Below are positions 52,978 to 62,021 of a stretch of DNA of 64,000 bases, in pieces. Source of the stretch: Pseudomonas sp. GTDB lineage: Bacteria > Pseudomonadota > Gammaproteobacteria > Pseudomonadales > Pseudomonadaceae. Where the stretch lies: contig JAUSOF010000009.1 of NCBI GenBank assembly GCA_030656145.1, forward strand, positions 1 through 64,000. The letters run 5' to 3'. The position numbers were made by a program, and so were the translations under genes. The first letter of the stretch is position 1; the number at the start of each line of letters is the position of its first letter. A model generated the notes under the pieces. That model saw only the letters and a program-made list of their open reading frames with translations, did not search any database and had not been told where the DNA came from.

Positions 52978-55893
52978 TCAGTGAGCTTGCCCCAGCAGCG
53001 TCAAGACCAACCGACGTACCTGAGCCAGATTGATCGGTTTGGCCAGACATGCTTGTGCACCACGCTGCAGTGCATCGGCAAACACGGTTTCGTCAGCTGT
53101 AGCACTGATGACCAGCACTGGCACCGCGCGTAAGCGGGGGTCGCTGCGCATGGCATCCAGCACCTGCAACCCATCGCCATCAGGCAAATCCAGATCGAGT
53201 AACAGCAGCGTCGGCGTGCAGCCCTCCAACTCGGCCAGCGCCCGCTGCACCGAGCCGACGCCACGCACATCGGCAAACTCGCGCAAGGCTTCCTGCACTA
53301 CTTTTACGCATGCCGGGTGATCTTCGACGCACAACACTTCGGCTTTAGATTGCGCCTGCAATTCCTCGGGTAGCGGTGTAGTCGATAGGGCTGACTCAGG
53401 CGCCGCAGCGCTGGGCAGGTCGATCCAGAAGCGACTGCCACTGCCCAAGACGCTGCGAAAACCTATTTCGCCGCCCATCAAGCCAGCCAGCTCACGACAC
53501 AGAACCAAACCGATACCGGTGCCGGGAACACTCGAATTTTCTCGCCCCAGGCGCTGGAATGGCTGGAACAACTGGGTCTGCTGTTCGGCGGTCAACCCCG
53601 GGCCACTGTCCTCGACCCACAAACGTACGCAGTCCGAACGCACTTCATAGCCCAGACTGATCAGCCCCTGCGGGCTGTTGTACTTGATCGCGTTAGACAG
53701 CAGATTGAGCATCACCTGACGCAAGCGGCGCATATCGGCCTGCACATACAAACCTGCATCGACCGCGGCCAGCACCTGCATCTGCAGGCGCCGCTGCTGC
53801 ACCTCCGGGAGCACCAGCTCGGCGCAGCCATTGAGTAGCGCACCGACTTCCACCGCCTGCAACTGCAACTGCTGGCGACGACTCTCGATACTCGACAGAT
53901 CGAGAATGTCGTCGACCAGTGCCGTCAGGTGACGGCTGGCATTAACGATCTCGCGGGCATAGTCCGCTTCCTGCTGGGCCTCGGGCTTGCCTTGCGTCTC
54001 CAGCTCGATCAACTGACCAAACCCATAAATAGCGTTCAGCGGCGTGCGCAGTTCATGGCTCATGCTCGACAGAAAACGGCTCTTGGCCTGACTGGCAGAC
54101 TGGGCTTGCAGGCTGGTTCGGCGCAACTCCTCTTGCACCTGCTTGAGTCGGGTAATGTCGACATGTGTACCGGCGATACGCAACGCATTGCCGTTGCTGT
54201 CGCGTTCAAGAACCTTGCCGCGGCTGAGTAGCCAGGTATATTCGCCGCGGGCATCGGCATAGCGGTACTCCGCCTCGAACCGATCCTCGCCACTGACCGC
54301 GAACAATTGACGCAGATGGCGGATGCGCTCCAGGTCATCCGGATGCACCCGCCGATTGAACTCGCTCAGGCTCATGCTCTCGGCCCCCAGACCGAAGCGC
54401 TTGATGAAGTGATCACTGACCTTGATCGACATACTCGGCGCATTCACCTCCCACAGACTCTCCGTGGTGCTTTCCAGCACCAGCTGCAAAATGCGTTGCG
54501 CCTCATAGCGTCCGCCATCGCTGGCCTGCAACTGCTCACCGGTCTGCTGCACGGCCTGGGCCATGCTCACCAACTCATCGATCTCACTGGGCGGCGCACT
54601 CGGGTGGTAATCACCCTGACCGAGGCGGCGCATCATCTCGACGATACCGGCAATCGGCTGAGCCAACTGATCGCTCAAGCGTCGCGAACGCAGCCACATC
54701 CAGGCAAAAAACAGCAGATAGAACAGCGCCAGGCCAGCGATCAACAAATAACCGATCTGCAAGTAACGCTCGGCCAGGCTGTTGGTCTCCCTGAAAATAC
54801 TCTCTTCATCGACCACCAGCAGCAAGCGCCAGCCGGTTTGCGGAATCTCGCTCCACGCCACCAGCTGTTGGCGTCCACCGAGCATGACCTCCTGCACACC
54901 GTTCTGACCGGACGCCATAGCCTGCAACAGCGGCTGCATGTCTGCACGCGAGCCAAGATTGAAATCTTCAGGCTTGAGCACCTCACGGCGCACCGCCTCG
55001 GCGTAGGAATACTCGGTCAACTCGCGCAGGCCGAAGTCCTCCTCGCCAGCCTGGGGCAAGGCCATAATATTGTGCTCACGGCTGACCAACATGGCATAGC
55101 CCTGCCACGGCACATCCAGCTCACCGATCTCGCTGAGCATTTGGCCCACGGTGATATCCAGACCCACCACGCCCTCAAGGAAGTCACCGCGATAAACCGG
55201 CGCCACCGCCGACATCATCCAGCCCTGCCCGGCCGGGTCGAGATAAACATCGGTCCAGGCCACCTTGCGCTCGGGATTGTGCCGAGCGTCAGCCAGGTAA
55301 TAGAAGTTGTAATCCGGTATCACCATGTCATGGGGATACTGTTCGGGCGTCATGAAAAACGGATAAATCCGGTTATAACTGTCCCAGCTGTTGAAATAGA
55401 GCGCACTGACCAACGGGTTGGCATCGCGGATCGAGCGCATCAGCGGATCAAGTTGTGACAGGCGCAAGGCCTTGACGTGATCCTGCTGCAACGGCGGCGT
55501 ACTGTTGGCGTAGAACGAGGCGGCACGGCCATCGTCACTGCGGCTGTAAAACACCCCATTGCTGGTCGAAACATGCCGTTTGAACTCCAGCTCATCGGGC
55601 TGAAAGCCGCTGTTTTGCAACGCATGAGTTGCCGCATCGCGAAAAATCCGCACCTGCGCCTCGACCGCACGCAGCCGACCGTCGATCACATGGCCCTCGC
55701 GCGTTACGGCCGTGGACAAGTCCTCGACGGCACTCTGCTGCAAATGACTAATTTGCGCATCGCGAATAGCCGCATTGCTTAGCAAATACACCGTGACCAA
55801 CACCGTCTCCACCAGAATCAGCGGGATCAAGGCACTCTGCACAAAGGCACGCCAAATCCACTGGCGCACTGGGTAACGCAATACTCGCGGCAT
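52978..55893 (-). CDS. Hybrid sensor histidine kinase (dCache-HAMP-PAS-HK-REC)
   Basis: Protein of 971 aa. Membrane helix ~16-38, a large periplasmic double-Cache sensor (~45-365; WTDVYLDPAGQGWMMSAVAPVY), second helix ~380-401, HAMP ~402-455, PAS ~470-585 with PAC, HisKA with H613 in FLSSMSHELRTPLNA, HATPase with EDSGPGL and GTGIGLVLC, and a C-terminal receiver with D900 in LLLDLDLPDGDG. No response regulator gene is adjacent, so its partner is elsewhere. Ligand unknown; Cache domains bind small metabolites. Confidence 0.93.
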   Translation of the reverse strand: MPRVLRYPVRQWIWRAFVQSALIPLILVETVLVTVYLLSNAAIRDAQISHLQQSAVEDLSTAVTREGHVIDGRLRAVEAQVRIFRDAATHALQNSGFQPDELEFKRHVSTSNGVFYSRSDDGRAASFYANSTPPLQQDHVKALRLSQLDPLMRSIRDANPLVSALYFNSWDSYNRIYPFFMTPEQYPHDMVIPDYNFYYLADARHNPERKVAWTDVYLDPAGQGWMMSAVAPVYRGDFLEGVVGLDITVGQMLSEIGELDVPWQGYAMLVSREHNIMALPQAGEEDFGLRELTEYSYAEAVRREVLKPEDFNLGSRADMQPLLQAMASGQNGVQEVMLGGRQQLVAWSEIPQTGWRLLLVVDEESIFRETNSLAERYLQIGYLLIAGLALFYLLFFAWMWLRSRRLSDQLAQPIAGIVEMMRRLGQGDYHPSAPPSEIDELVSMAQAVQQTGEQLQASDGGRYEAQRILQLVLESTTESLWEVNAPSMSIKVSDHFIKRFGLGAESMSLSEFNRRVHPDDLERIRHLRQLFAVSGEDRFEAEYRYADARGEYTWLLSRGKVLERDSNGNALRIAGTHVDITRLKQVQEELRRTSLQAQSASQAKSRFLSSMSHELRTPLNAIYGFGQLIELETQGKPEAQQEADYAREIVNASRHLTALVDDILDLSSIESRRQQLQLQAVEVGALLNGCAELVLPEVQQRRLQMQVLAAVDAGLYVQADMRRLRQVMLNLLSNAIKYNSPQGLISLGYEVRSDCVRLWVEDSGPGLTAEQQTQLFQPFQRLGRENSSVPGTGIGLVLCRELAGLMGGEIGFRSVLGSGSRFWIDLPSAAAPESALSTTPLPEELQAQSKAEVLCVEDHPACVKVVQEALREFADVRGVGSVQRALAELEGCTPTLLLLDLDLPDGDGLQVLDAMRSDPRLRAVPVLVISATADETVFADALQRGAQACLAKPINLAQVRRLVLTLLGQAH

Positions 55894-56043
55894 AATTCAG
55901 GTCTCTTCCCAAAGACATTGCACCCACATCAAGCCCCAATCATAGCCGCACACGACCTGTAACGTCCGCTTGGCGATTGCCCAGTCGACGCTATGGAACC
56001 TTTGCCGTACACTAGGCGTCCAAGCTTTGAGTAACACAGCTTT

Positions 56044-56431
56044 GGGGCCGATTAGGATTCGACGCCGGTAGCAAAACTCGAGGGGCATGCCGAGTTGGTA
56101 ACAGAACTCGTAAATAAACTGTTGCAAACCTCCATAATTGCCAATGATGACAATTACGGTGCTCAACTAGCTGCGTAAGCAGCCTAGTCGCACTTCTGGT
56201 AGCTTCGGCTCCAGCAATCATTAGGGGATGTCTGTAAACCCGAAATGATTGTCATATAGAACAGAATCGCCGCGTAGTACGTTGTGGACGAAGTGGCTAA
56301 AAATTACACAACTCGCCCAAAGCACCCTGCCCGTCGGGCGGCCAAGGGTTAACTCAGTAGACACGGCTAAGCATGTAGAACCAACAGCGGAGAACTGGCG
56401 GACGGGGGTTCAAATCCCCCCGGCTCCACCA
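56044..56431 (+). ncRNA. ssrA: tmRNA (ssrA)
   Basis: 388 nt from GGGGCCGATTAGGATTCGACG to the tRNA-like 3' end GGTTCAAATCCCCCCGGC-TCCACCA. The tag frame starts at GCC 56140 and reads ANDDNYGAQLAA, stopping at TAA 56176-56178, which is the Pseudomonas tag. Works with SmpB. Its 3' end is a classic integration site, and the DNA beyond it looks accessory. Confidence 0.97.
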
Positions 56432-57190
56432 AATATACATCTAAGGGCGTCCACGGACGTCCTTTTTTGTGCCTGAAATCCAGCAAATACAGGGCTTTCA
56501 GCACCACCGGCGTCCACCAGCATCCACCTAAAGCCACGCACATCTGTATTCCAAATTGTATTCCAAGCACCACAAGTGCTAATTTTTGGAATGCCAAAAA
56601 CAATCCTGGAATGCCAATGTGCGCTCAAGCTTGTTGGCGCTGATTGAAACTGACCCAGTAAAGGCTGTTCTGCCGACTGAAAGCTGACCCAGCTCAGCAG
56701 TCTGAAAAGCGAAATGCAACAACGAACTCGGCGTTCGGAGCAGGGTCAATGAAAATGCCGGTACGTGGGTCAAAAGTGCATCGGCTGCAACACGTATGCC
56801 CCCACACGCCGGAGATAGCGGCCACTTAGCTGATACGCATGACGCGGCACGCAACTGGGCACGCATGGAGTCAACAGGTTAGCGGGCAGAGGTGGGCGCG
56901 GAATCAGCAGGTTACCAAGCGGAGGTTGCCTAGCTGGTTACCAAGGAAATGGGCTGTTTGAGCTGAGGTTGTAAGCGAGGTTACGGGGATGGTTACGGCG
57001 CAATGCTGGCACACGTCCAGGCGAACACCGCCAGACCGAGATATCTCATTTAATTATTCCCCACCTTTCACTTAGCTTAAGGCTAAATTCAAGATAATTT
57101 TTGGCGTATGCTGAGCGCATGCCTCTAACCACGCAGGCTAGCCTGGTATTTTTACAGATAACCTCTAGGCCAGCTTGAGATATTTTCTAT
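56432..57190. other. Gene-poor debris downstream of ssrA
   Basis: No supportable gene in 760 bases. There is a small hairpin with T-run (GGGCGTCCACGGACGTCC-TTTTTT, 56444-56467), a short direct repeat of GTATTCCA (56547 and 56559), and two spaced GACCCAG-type copies (see next entry). Looks like decayed ends of former insertions. Confidence 0.55.
56629..56700. mobile_element. Possible IS21-family end fragment
   Basis: TGTTGGCGCTGATTGAAACTGACCCAG is followed ~30 bases later by CTGAAAGCTGACCCAG. Repeated (A/G)(A/C)TGACCCA units are the style of IS21-family terminal repeats. No transposase gene is present, so this would be a remnant only. Confidence 0.35.
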
Positions 57191-58345
57191 ATGCCTACGT
57201 TTACCCATCACGACCTTGAGCTTCTCAATCCATCCTTTGACTCGGATCTGGTTGATGTATTGAGCGAGTTACAGCACCTGCGACGCCTGAGGCTTGAAGG
57301 CGATACGCCGCCGCAGGTGTTTTACCAACTCAAATCGCTTTTCCATGCACTGGAAAGCCTTGGCTCTGCCCGCATAGAAGGCAACCACACCACTTTAGCG
57401 GACTACATAGACAGCAAGGTAGAAGGTAAGGCTCAAGACACGGACCAGTTGCGCGAGGTTGCCAATATTGAAAAGGCGATGAATTACATCGAGCAGATCA
57501 TGGCGCCGGGAGCTGTGCTGACCGAGCAGACGATCCGAGAGCTCCACGCGATGACCGTAAACGATCTGGTGCGTGAAGGTGATAAAACGCCTGGTGCTTA
57601 CCGCAACGGAGGTGTCCGAATATCCCAATCTGATCACCTGCCGCCCGACTTCATCCAGGTTCAGGCATATATGCAAGAGCTTGTCGATTTCGTGAATCGA
57701 GAAGACTCCCCGAAATATGACCTCATGAAGGTAGCGCTGGCTCACCATCGATTTGGATGGATACACCCATTCGGTAATGGCAATGGCCGCGTGGTCAGGC
57801 TGCTCACTTACGCGCTTCTTATGAAATATGGCTTCAACGTCAGCACAGGCGGCCGCGTACTCAACCCTACGGCCGTATTCTGCAATGACCGCGAGCGCTA
57901 TTACGCAATGCTTGCCACTGCTGACAAGGGAACAAAGGAGGGGCTGGAGGAGTGGTGCACATACGTGCTGGAAGGCATTCGTGATGAGCTGGAGAAGGTC
58001 GATCGCCTCACAGACTATGCCTACCTAACCAAATGCATACTCGCCCCTGCCGTGGCTTTCGCACGGGAACGAGAGTGGATAACGGAGACGGAAGAGACCG
58101 TGCTATCGGCCGCAATAAAATTGAAGGTCGTGAAGTCTGCAGATGTAGCAGCCGTCCTGCCTCAGCAGTCGAGCAATCAACGGACGTACCTGATCAAAAA
58201 GCTAGTGGATCAAGGGATGCTCCTGCCGCTCAACCCAGGGGCGAGGCAGTACACGATCGGGTTCTCAAACAACTATCTAATTCGGGGAGTGATCAAGTCC
58301 CTCAGGGAGCAAGGCTTCATACCTGAGCCGCTGGAAAAACCTTGA
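57191..58345 (+). CDS. Fic-domain protein (class II, self-inhibited) with C-terminal winged helix
   Basis: Protein of 384 aa. N-terminal inhibitory motif SARIEG (residues 59-64, the S/TxxxE(G/N) rule), Fic core with [12 protein letters not shown] (H192-R203; the usual acidic residue after F-x is Asn here), and C-terminal ~110 residues that resemble a winged helix ([25 protein letters not shown]). Family members AMPylate proteins, often themselves or a gyrase-type target. No separate antitoxin gene is adjacent. It lies in the accessory DNA after ssrA. Confidence 0.92.
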   Translation: MPTFTHHDLELLNPSFDSDLVDVLSELQHLRRLRLEGDTPPQVFYQLKSLFHALESLGSARIEGNHTTLADYIDSKVEGKAQDTDQLREVANIEKAMNYIEQIMAPGAVLTEQTIRELHAMTVNDLVREGDKTPGAYRNGGVRISQSDHLPPDFIQVQAYMQELVDFVNREDSPKYDLMKVALAHHRFGWIHPFGNGNGRVVRLLTYALLMKYGFNVSTGGRVLNPTAVFCNDRERYYAMLATADKGTKEGLEEWCTYVLEGIRDELEKVDRLTDYAYLTKCILAPAVAFAREREWITETEETVLSAAIKLKVVKSADVAAVLPQQSSNQRTYLIKKLVDQGMLLPLNPGARQYTIGFSNNYLIRGVIKSLREQGFIPEPLEKP

Positions 58346-58635
58346 TCGTCGATGGTACTGAGTCTGGACTACCTGCCCATACGAAAAGTAAGACGGCGGT
58401 TCAGATGCTCGAATTTGGTTATTTTTCCAGCTAGATACCAACGCTGGCATCCCTGTAAATGCGTGGGGTTCAGCACCAGCTGAAGTAGCTTAAAGCGCCC
58501 CAGCAGCCTGGAAAATGTATCCCCTCATGTATCCCTCCGCTTTGATAATTTCGGAAATGATATAAAAAGCAATAACTTGCAGGTCCGGCTCAAGCGGCCC
58601 CGGCCACCATTTAGTCTTCCCAGGAAGATCCAGGG
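58346..58635. other. Gene-free stretch after fic with tRNA-like 3' end
   Basis: No coding region. The only notable feature is the sequence at 58579-58608, listed separately. Confidence 0.5.
58579..58608 (+). other. tRNA/tmRNA 3'-end-like sequence (possible old attachment site)
   Basis: GCAGGTCCGGCTCAAGCGGC followed by CCCGGCCACCA resembles a tRNA T-arm plus acceptor and CCA end. It is roughly similar to the ssrA 3' end (GGTTCAA..., CCCCGGC-TCCACCA). No tRNA body precedes it. Integrating elements leave such copies at their far ends; here it would bound the fic segment. Confidence 0.35.
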
Positions 58636-58678
58636 AAGCCGTAAATCCTAGATAAATCAAAGCTTTACGGCTTTTTTA
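58636..58678 (+). terminator. Stem-loop terminator overlapping the left direct repeat
   Basis: AAGCCGTAAA / TTTACGGCTT with an 18-base loop, followed by TTTTTA. Part of it is duplicated at 63201, where the left arm has decayed (AAGCCATAAA). Confidence 0.7.
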
Positions 58679-58684
58679 TTGCCC
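58647..58684 (+). repeat. 38-bp perfect direct repeat, left copy (putative attL)
   Basis: Begins CCTAGATAAATCAAAG and ends TTTTTTATTGCCC; identical over 38 bases to 63201-63238. Weaker similarity continues for ~35 bases (TCCCA-rich, ending CATCCCACGC). An integrase-derived gene starts 100 bases downstream, the usual place relative to an att site. Confidence 0.8.
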
Positions 58685-58783
58685 GCGTTTTCCCACCTAA
58701 TCCCAGGGCATCCCACGCTTGACGGGGGCACATATGGGGGCATAAAACGCTCATCAGCTCACTCGGAGAGTGATGTGCCCCCA

Positions 58784-59482
58784 ATGCCCCTGAAAGACAC
58801 CAACTGCCGCAACGCCAAGCCCCAGGACAAACCCTACCGGCTGTACGACGAACAGGGTTTGTACCTGGAAGTGCAGCCCAACGGTGGCCGATACTGGCGC
58901 TTGAAGTACCGCTTTCTGGGAAAGGAAAAACGCCTGGCTCTTGGTGTTTACCCAGAAGTCGGATTGCAGGAAGCCCGCCGCAAACGTGATGACGCTCGTG
59001 TTCAGTTTGCCGGCGGCCAAGACCCTTCGCTGCAACGACGTATGGCCAAGGTGGCCAGCCAGCTCGATCACCAACACACCTTTGAGTCAGTTGCCACGCA
59101 GTGGTTGAGTATTCGCGAATCCTCCTGGGATCCTGAATATACCCGCACGGTCCGGCAGCCAGAGGCGATCAATCTCTGCTGGTCGATGGATGTTATGCAC
59201 GATCAGTTGGCCGATGGCCAAAGCTTCCGTCTGTTCAACCTGATTGATGACTTCAACCGTGAGGCCCTGACCATGGATATCGACCTGTCATTGCCGGCAG
59301 AGCGGGAGGTGCGCGCACTGGATCAGGTGATCGAGTGGCGTGGTAAGCCGCAAGCCATTCGCAGCGACAACAGGCCGGAATACATCAGCAGCAAGCTCAT
59401 ACTGTGGGCTGAAAAGCATGGCATTCGTTTGGAGCATATCCAGCCCGGCAATCCACAGCAGAACGCCTACTTGGAGCGCTAA
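58784..59482 (+). pseudogene. Integrase N-terminus fused in frame to an IS3-family transposase fragment
   Basis: 232-codon frame. Residues 1-~120 are the N-terminal and start of the core-binding part of a P4-type tyrosine integrase ([46 protein letters not shown]). From ~122 it switches to the rve core of an IS3 OrfB ([27 protein letters not shown]-type [48 protein letters not shown]) and stops early. The integrase catalytic domain is missing, as is the transposase N-terminus, so neither enzyme works. The junction is near base 59150. Confidence 0.85.
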
Positions 59483-59619
59483 AAATGGGGTGGATTACCG
59501 TTTGTGTTTGCTGATTTTCGCTGGTGTGTTGGTCCAGTCCAGAGGTTCTAACCCGTGAGCATGCACTCCCGGCGCATCAGTCATGCATTTGTAGCTCACT
59601 TGTAAAAAACCAACAAAAA

Positions 59620-59638
59620 AATAATGATAAGCATTATT
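59620..59638 (+). promoter_or_regulatory. Fur box of the TonB receptor operon
   Basis: AATAATGATAAGCATTATT matches the 19-bp Fur consensus GATAATGATAATCATTATC at 16 positions. It lies 79 bases before the receptor start, so the receptor and the following gene should be repressed by Fur with iron. Confidence 0.87.
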
Positions 59639-59716
59639 ATTCAGTTTTGGTTACCTGGCTCATTAGAAGCTGATAGCCGCCTCCAACTGAATTTTTATGT
59701 TTGTCAGGGTGCTCGG

Positions 59717-62011
59717 ATGAAGTCGCAGTGGAACCGTAGTGGGTTGGTGATGGCCATGATCATGGCCGCAGTTGATGGCGTGGCTGCTGATCAGAAAGAG
59801 CACGTCGATGGTCCCCTTGAGCTCTCCGATACGGTTGTCATTGGCACTGCAGAGCAAGAGCTGAAGCAAGCGCCCGGCGTTTCGATCATTACGGCCGAAG
59901 ACATCAAGAAGCGCCCACCGGTCAATGATCTGTCCGACATCGTTCGCAAGATGCCTGGCGTCAACCTGAGTGGAAACAGTGCCAGTGGTGTGCGAGGTAA
60001 CAACCGGCAGATCGACCTGCGTGGTATGGGGCCGGAAAACACCCTGATCCTGATTGATGGAAAACCGGTGCTTTCTCGTAACTCCGTGCGTTACACCCGT
60101 TCGGGTGAGCGTGATACGCGGGGTGACAGTAATTGGGTTCCGGCCGAAATGGTCGAAAGAATCGAAGTATTGCGTGGCCCTGCAGCTGCGCGCTACGGAT
60201 CGGGTTCCATGGGCGGGGTGGTTAACATCATCACCAAGCGCCCAACTGAGCAGATAACAGGATCGATCTCTGCTTACATGAACGCGCCTGAAGACTCAGC
60301 TGAGGGCGCGACCAAGCGCACAAATTTCAACCTCGCAGGGCCATTGACCGAAAACCTGACCTTTCGTGCTTACGGCAACCTAAATAAAACCGCTGCAGAT
60401 GACTCTGATATCAACCTCGACAACACCACGGCAGTAACCAGCAATGGGGCGCCCAATGTTGCAGCGGGGCGTGAAGGCGTGCGAAACAAGGATATCAATG
60501 GCTTGCTCAGTTGGGCGCTGGATGATCAGCAGACGCTAGATTTTGAAGCTGGTTTTAGTCGTCAGGGCAACATCTACGCAGGTGACGTTGGCAGTGGTTC
60601 AACGACTGCATTAGACGAAGATAGCGTGATCAATAGTTTGTTAGGGCGTGAAACCAACACCATGTACCGGCAGAACTTTTCCATCAGCCATACTGGTCAT
60701 TGGGATTTCGGCACCTCAAAATTTATGGCGCAATACGACAATACCCTCAATCGGCGCTTCACTGAGGGTAATACCGGAAGCGTTGACGGCAACATTTCAG
60801 CCAGCAGTGATAAGCGTACGAATACCCTCGACAATTATTTTGTTCAGGGGCAGTTGGATATGCCGCTGGAGCTGCTGTTCGAACAGATGCTCACGCTCGG
60901 CGCAGAGTGGAATCGTCAATCGCTCGACGACCCACAAAGTATCAACCAACAAGTTGGGGGGCAGATCCCTAGTTGCAACCTGAGCGGTCCAGGTCGACCC
61001 TGCCTTATCCCTCTACCCAATTCGGCTGCCGGAGCCCGGCCTACCGATATCAGCATCGACAACCGTGCCGTGTTTGCAGAAAGCAATATTCAGCTGAATC
61101 CAGACTGGACGCTAACGCCTGGTGTCCGCTTGGATGATCACGAGAAATTTGGCCTTAACTGGAGCCCCAGTCTCAATAGTGCTTACATCCTTACGGATGA
61201 CATCACTCTGAAGGGCGGGATTGCCAAGGCTTTCAAAGCGCCCAACTTGTATCAGATCAACCCCAACTACCTCATCGGCAGTGCCGGTAACGGTTGTGCA
61301 GCAGCGGTATCGTCCACTAACGGGTGCTACATCCTCGGTAACGACAGTCTCGAACCGGAAACCAGCATCAACAAGGAGCTGGGTATTGCTTTCCGCCGCG
61401 CCGGCTGGAGCGCCGGCGTCACCTACTTCCGCAATGATTACGACAGCAAGATCGTCGCCGCAAACATTGTCACAGGAGTGGTCAATGGTACGGGGGGGCA
61501 GTACACCAATATCCTGCAGTGGGACAACGCCAAGGATGCAGTCATCAAAGGCTGGGAAGGCAATTTAGGTATTCCGTTGTTGGGCGATGAGGGTGAACGC
61601 CTGAGCTGGAACACCAATTTCACCTTCATGCAGCACAATAAGGATGGCGATGGTAACCCCTTGTCGGTGGTGCCCAAGTACACCATTAACACCATGCTTG
61701 ACTGGCAGGTTAGTGACGCATTATCGCTAAGCCTGACCGGGACCTTTTACGGTGAGCAGAAGCCGCGTGTCGTCAATCCCAACCTTGACACACCAGTCAC
61801 CAGTGAAAGCCAGCTAAGCCCGCGCGAGGCCTATCATGTCTGGGGTCTTGGCGGCAGCTACGCGTTGAGTCGCAATCTGTCCTTGGGAGCAGGTGTAAAT
61901 AATCTGTTCGACAAGCGCCTGTACCGCGAGGGGACAGCCACCAATGCTGGTGCCAATACTTACAACGAACCGGGGCGTGCCTTCTATGCGTCCATCACTG
62001 CGTCTTTCTAA
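59717..62011 (+). CDS. TonB-dependent catecholate siderophore receptor (FepA/PfeA/PirA-like)
   Basis: Protein of 764 aa from ATG 59717 (MKSQWNRSG), chosen because the signal peptide (LVMAMIMAAVDGVAA) starts there and the upstream frame covers the Fur box. TonB box-like DTVVIG, plug domain (VSIITAEDIKKRPPVNDLSDI, LRGMGPENTLILIDGKPVLSR, VERIEVLRGPAAARYGSGSMGGVVNI) and a 22-strand barrel ending in aromatic FYASITASF. The plug matches the enterobactin-receptor group. It imports a ferric siderophore, probably a catecholate (inferred). Followed after 10 bases by an MBL-fold gene. Confidence 0.93.
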   Translation: MKSQWNRSGLVMAMIMAAVDGVAADQKEHVDGPLELSDTVVIGTAEQELKQAPGVSIITAEDIKKRPPVNDLSDIVRKMPGVNLSGNSASGVRGNNRQIDLRGMGPENTLILIDGKPVLSRNSVRYTRSGERDTRGDSNWVPAEMVERIEVLRGPAAARYGSGSMGGVVNIITKRPTEQITGSISAYMNAPEDSAEGATKRTNFNLAGPLTENLTFRAYGNLNKTAADDSDINLDNTTAVTSNGAPNVAAGREGVRNKDINGLLSWALDDQQTLDFEAGFSRQGNIYAGDVGSGSTTALDEDSVINSLLGRETNTMYRQNFSISHTGHWDFGTSKFMAQYDNTLNRRFTEGNTGSVDGNISASSDKRTNTLDNYFVQGQLDMPLELLFEQMLTLGAEWNRQSLDDPQSINQQVGGQIPSCNLSGPGRPCLIPLPNSAAGARPTDISIDNRAVFAESNIQLNPDWTLTPGVRLDDHEKFGLNWSPSLNSAYILTDDITLKGGIAKAFKAPNLYQINPNYLIGSAGNGCAAAVSSTNGCYILGNDSLEPETSINKELGIAFRRAGWSAGVTYFRNDYDSKIVAANIVTGVVNGTGGQYTNILQWDNAKDAVIKGWEGNLGIPLLGDEGERLSWNTNFTFMQHNKDGDGNPLSVVPKYTINTMLDWQVSDALSLSLTGTFYGEQKPRVVNPNLDTPVTSESQLSPREAYHVWGLGGSYALSRNLSLGAGVNNLFDKRLYREGTATNAGANTYNEPGRAFYASITASF

Positions 62012-62021
62012 TGGGGCTGTC

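Noticed and set aside
56367..56628. Minus-strand frames reading through the tmRNA 3' end (VEPGGFEPPS)
   Set aside because: This peptide arises from reading the tRNA-like T-arm and terminator in antisense, a common annotation artefact.
59624..59716. Upstream in-frame start for the TonB receptor at 59624
   Set aside because: It would place the Fur box in coding sequence and hide the signal peptide 31 residues inside.
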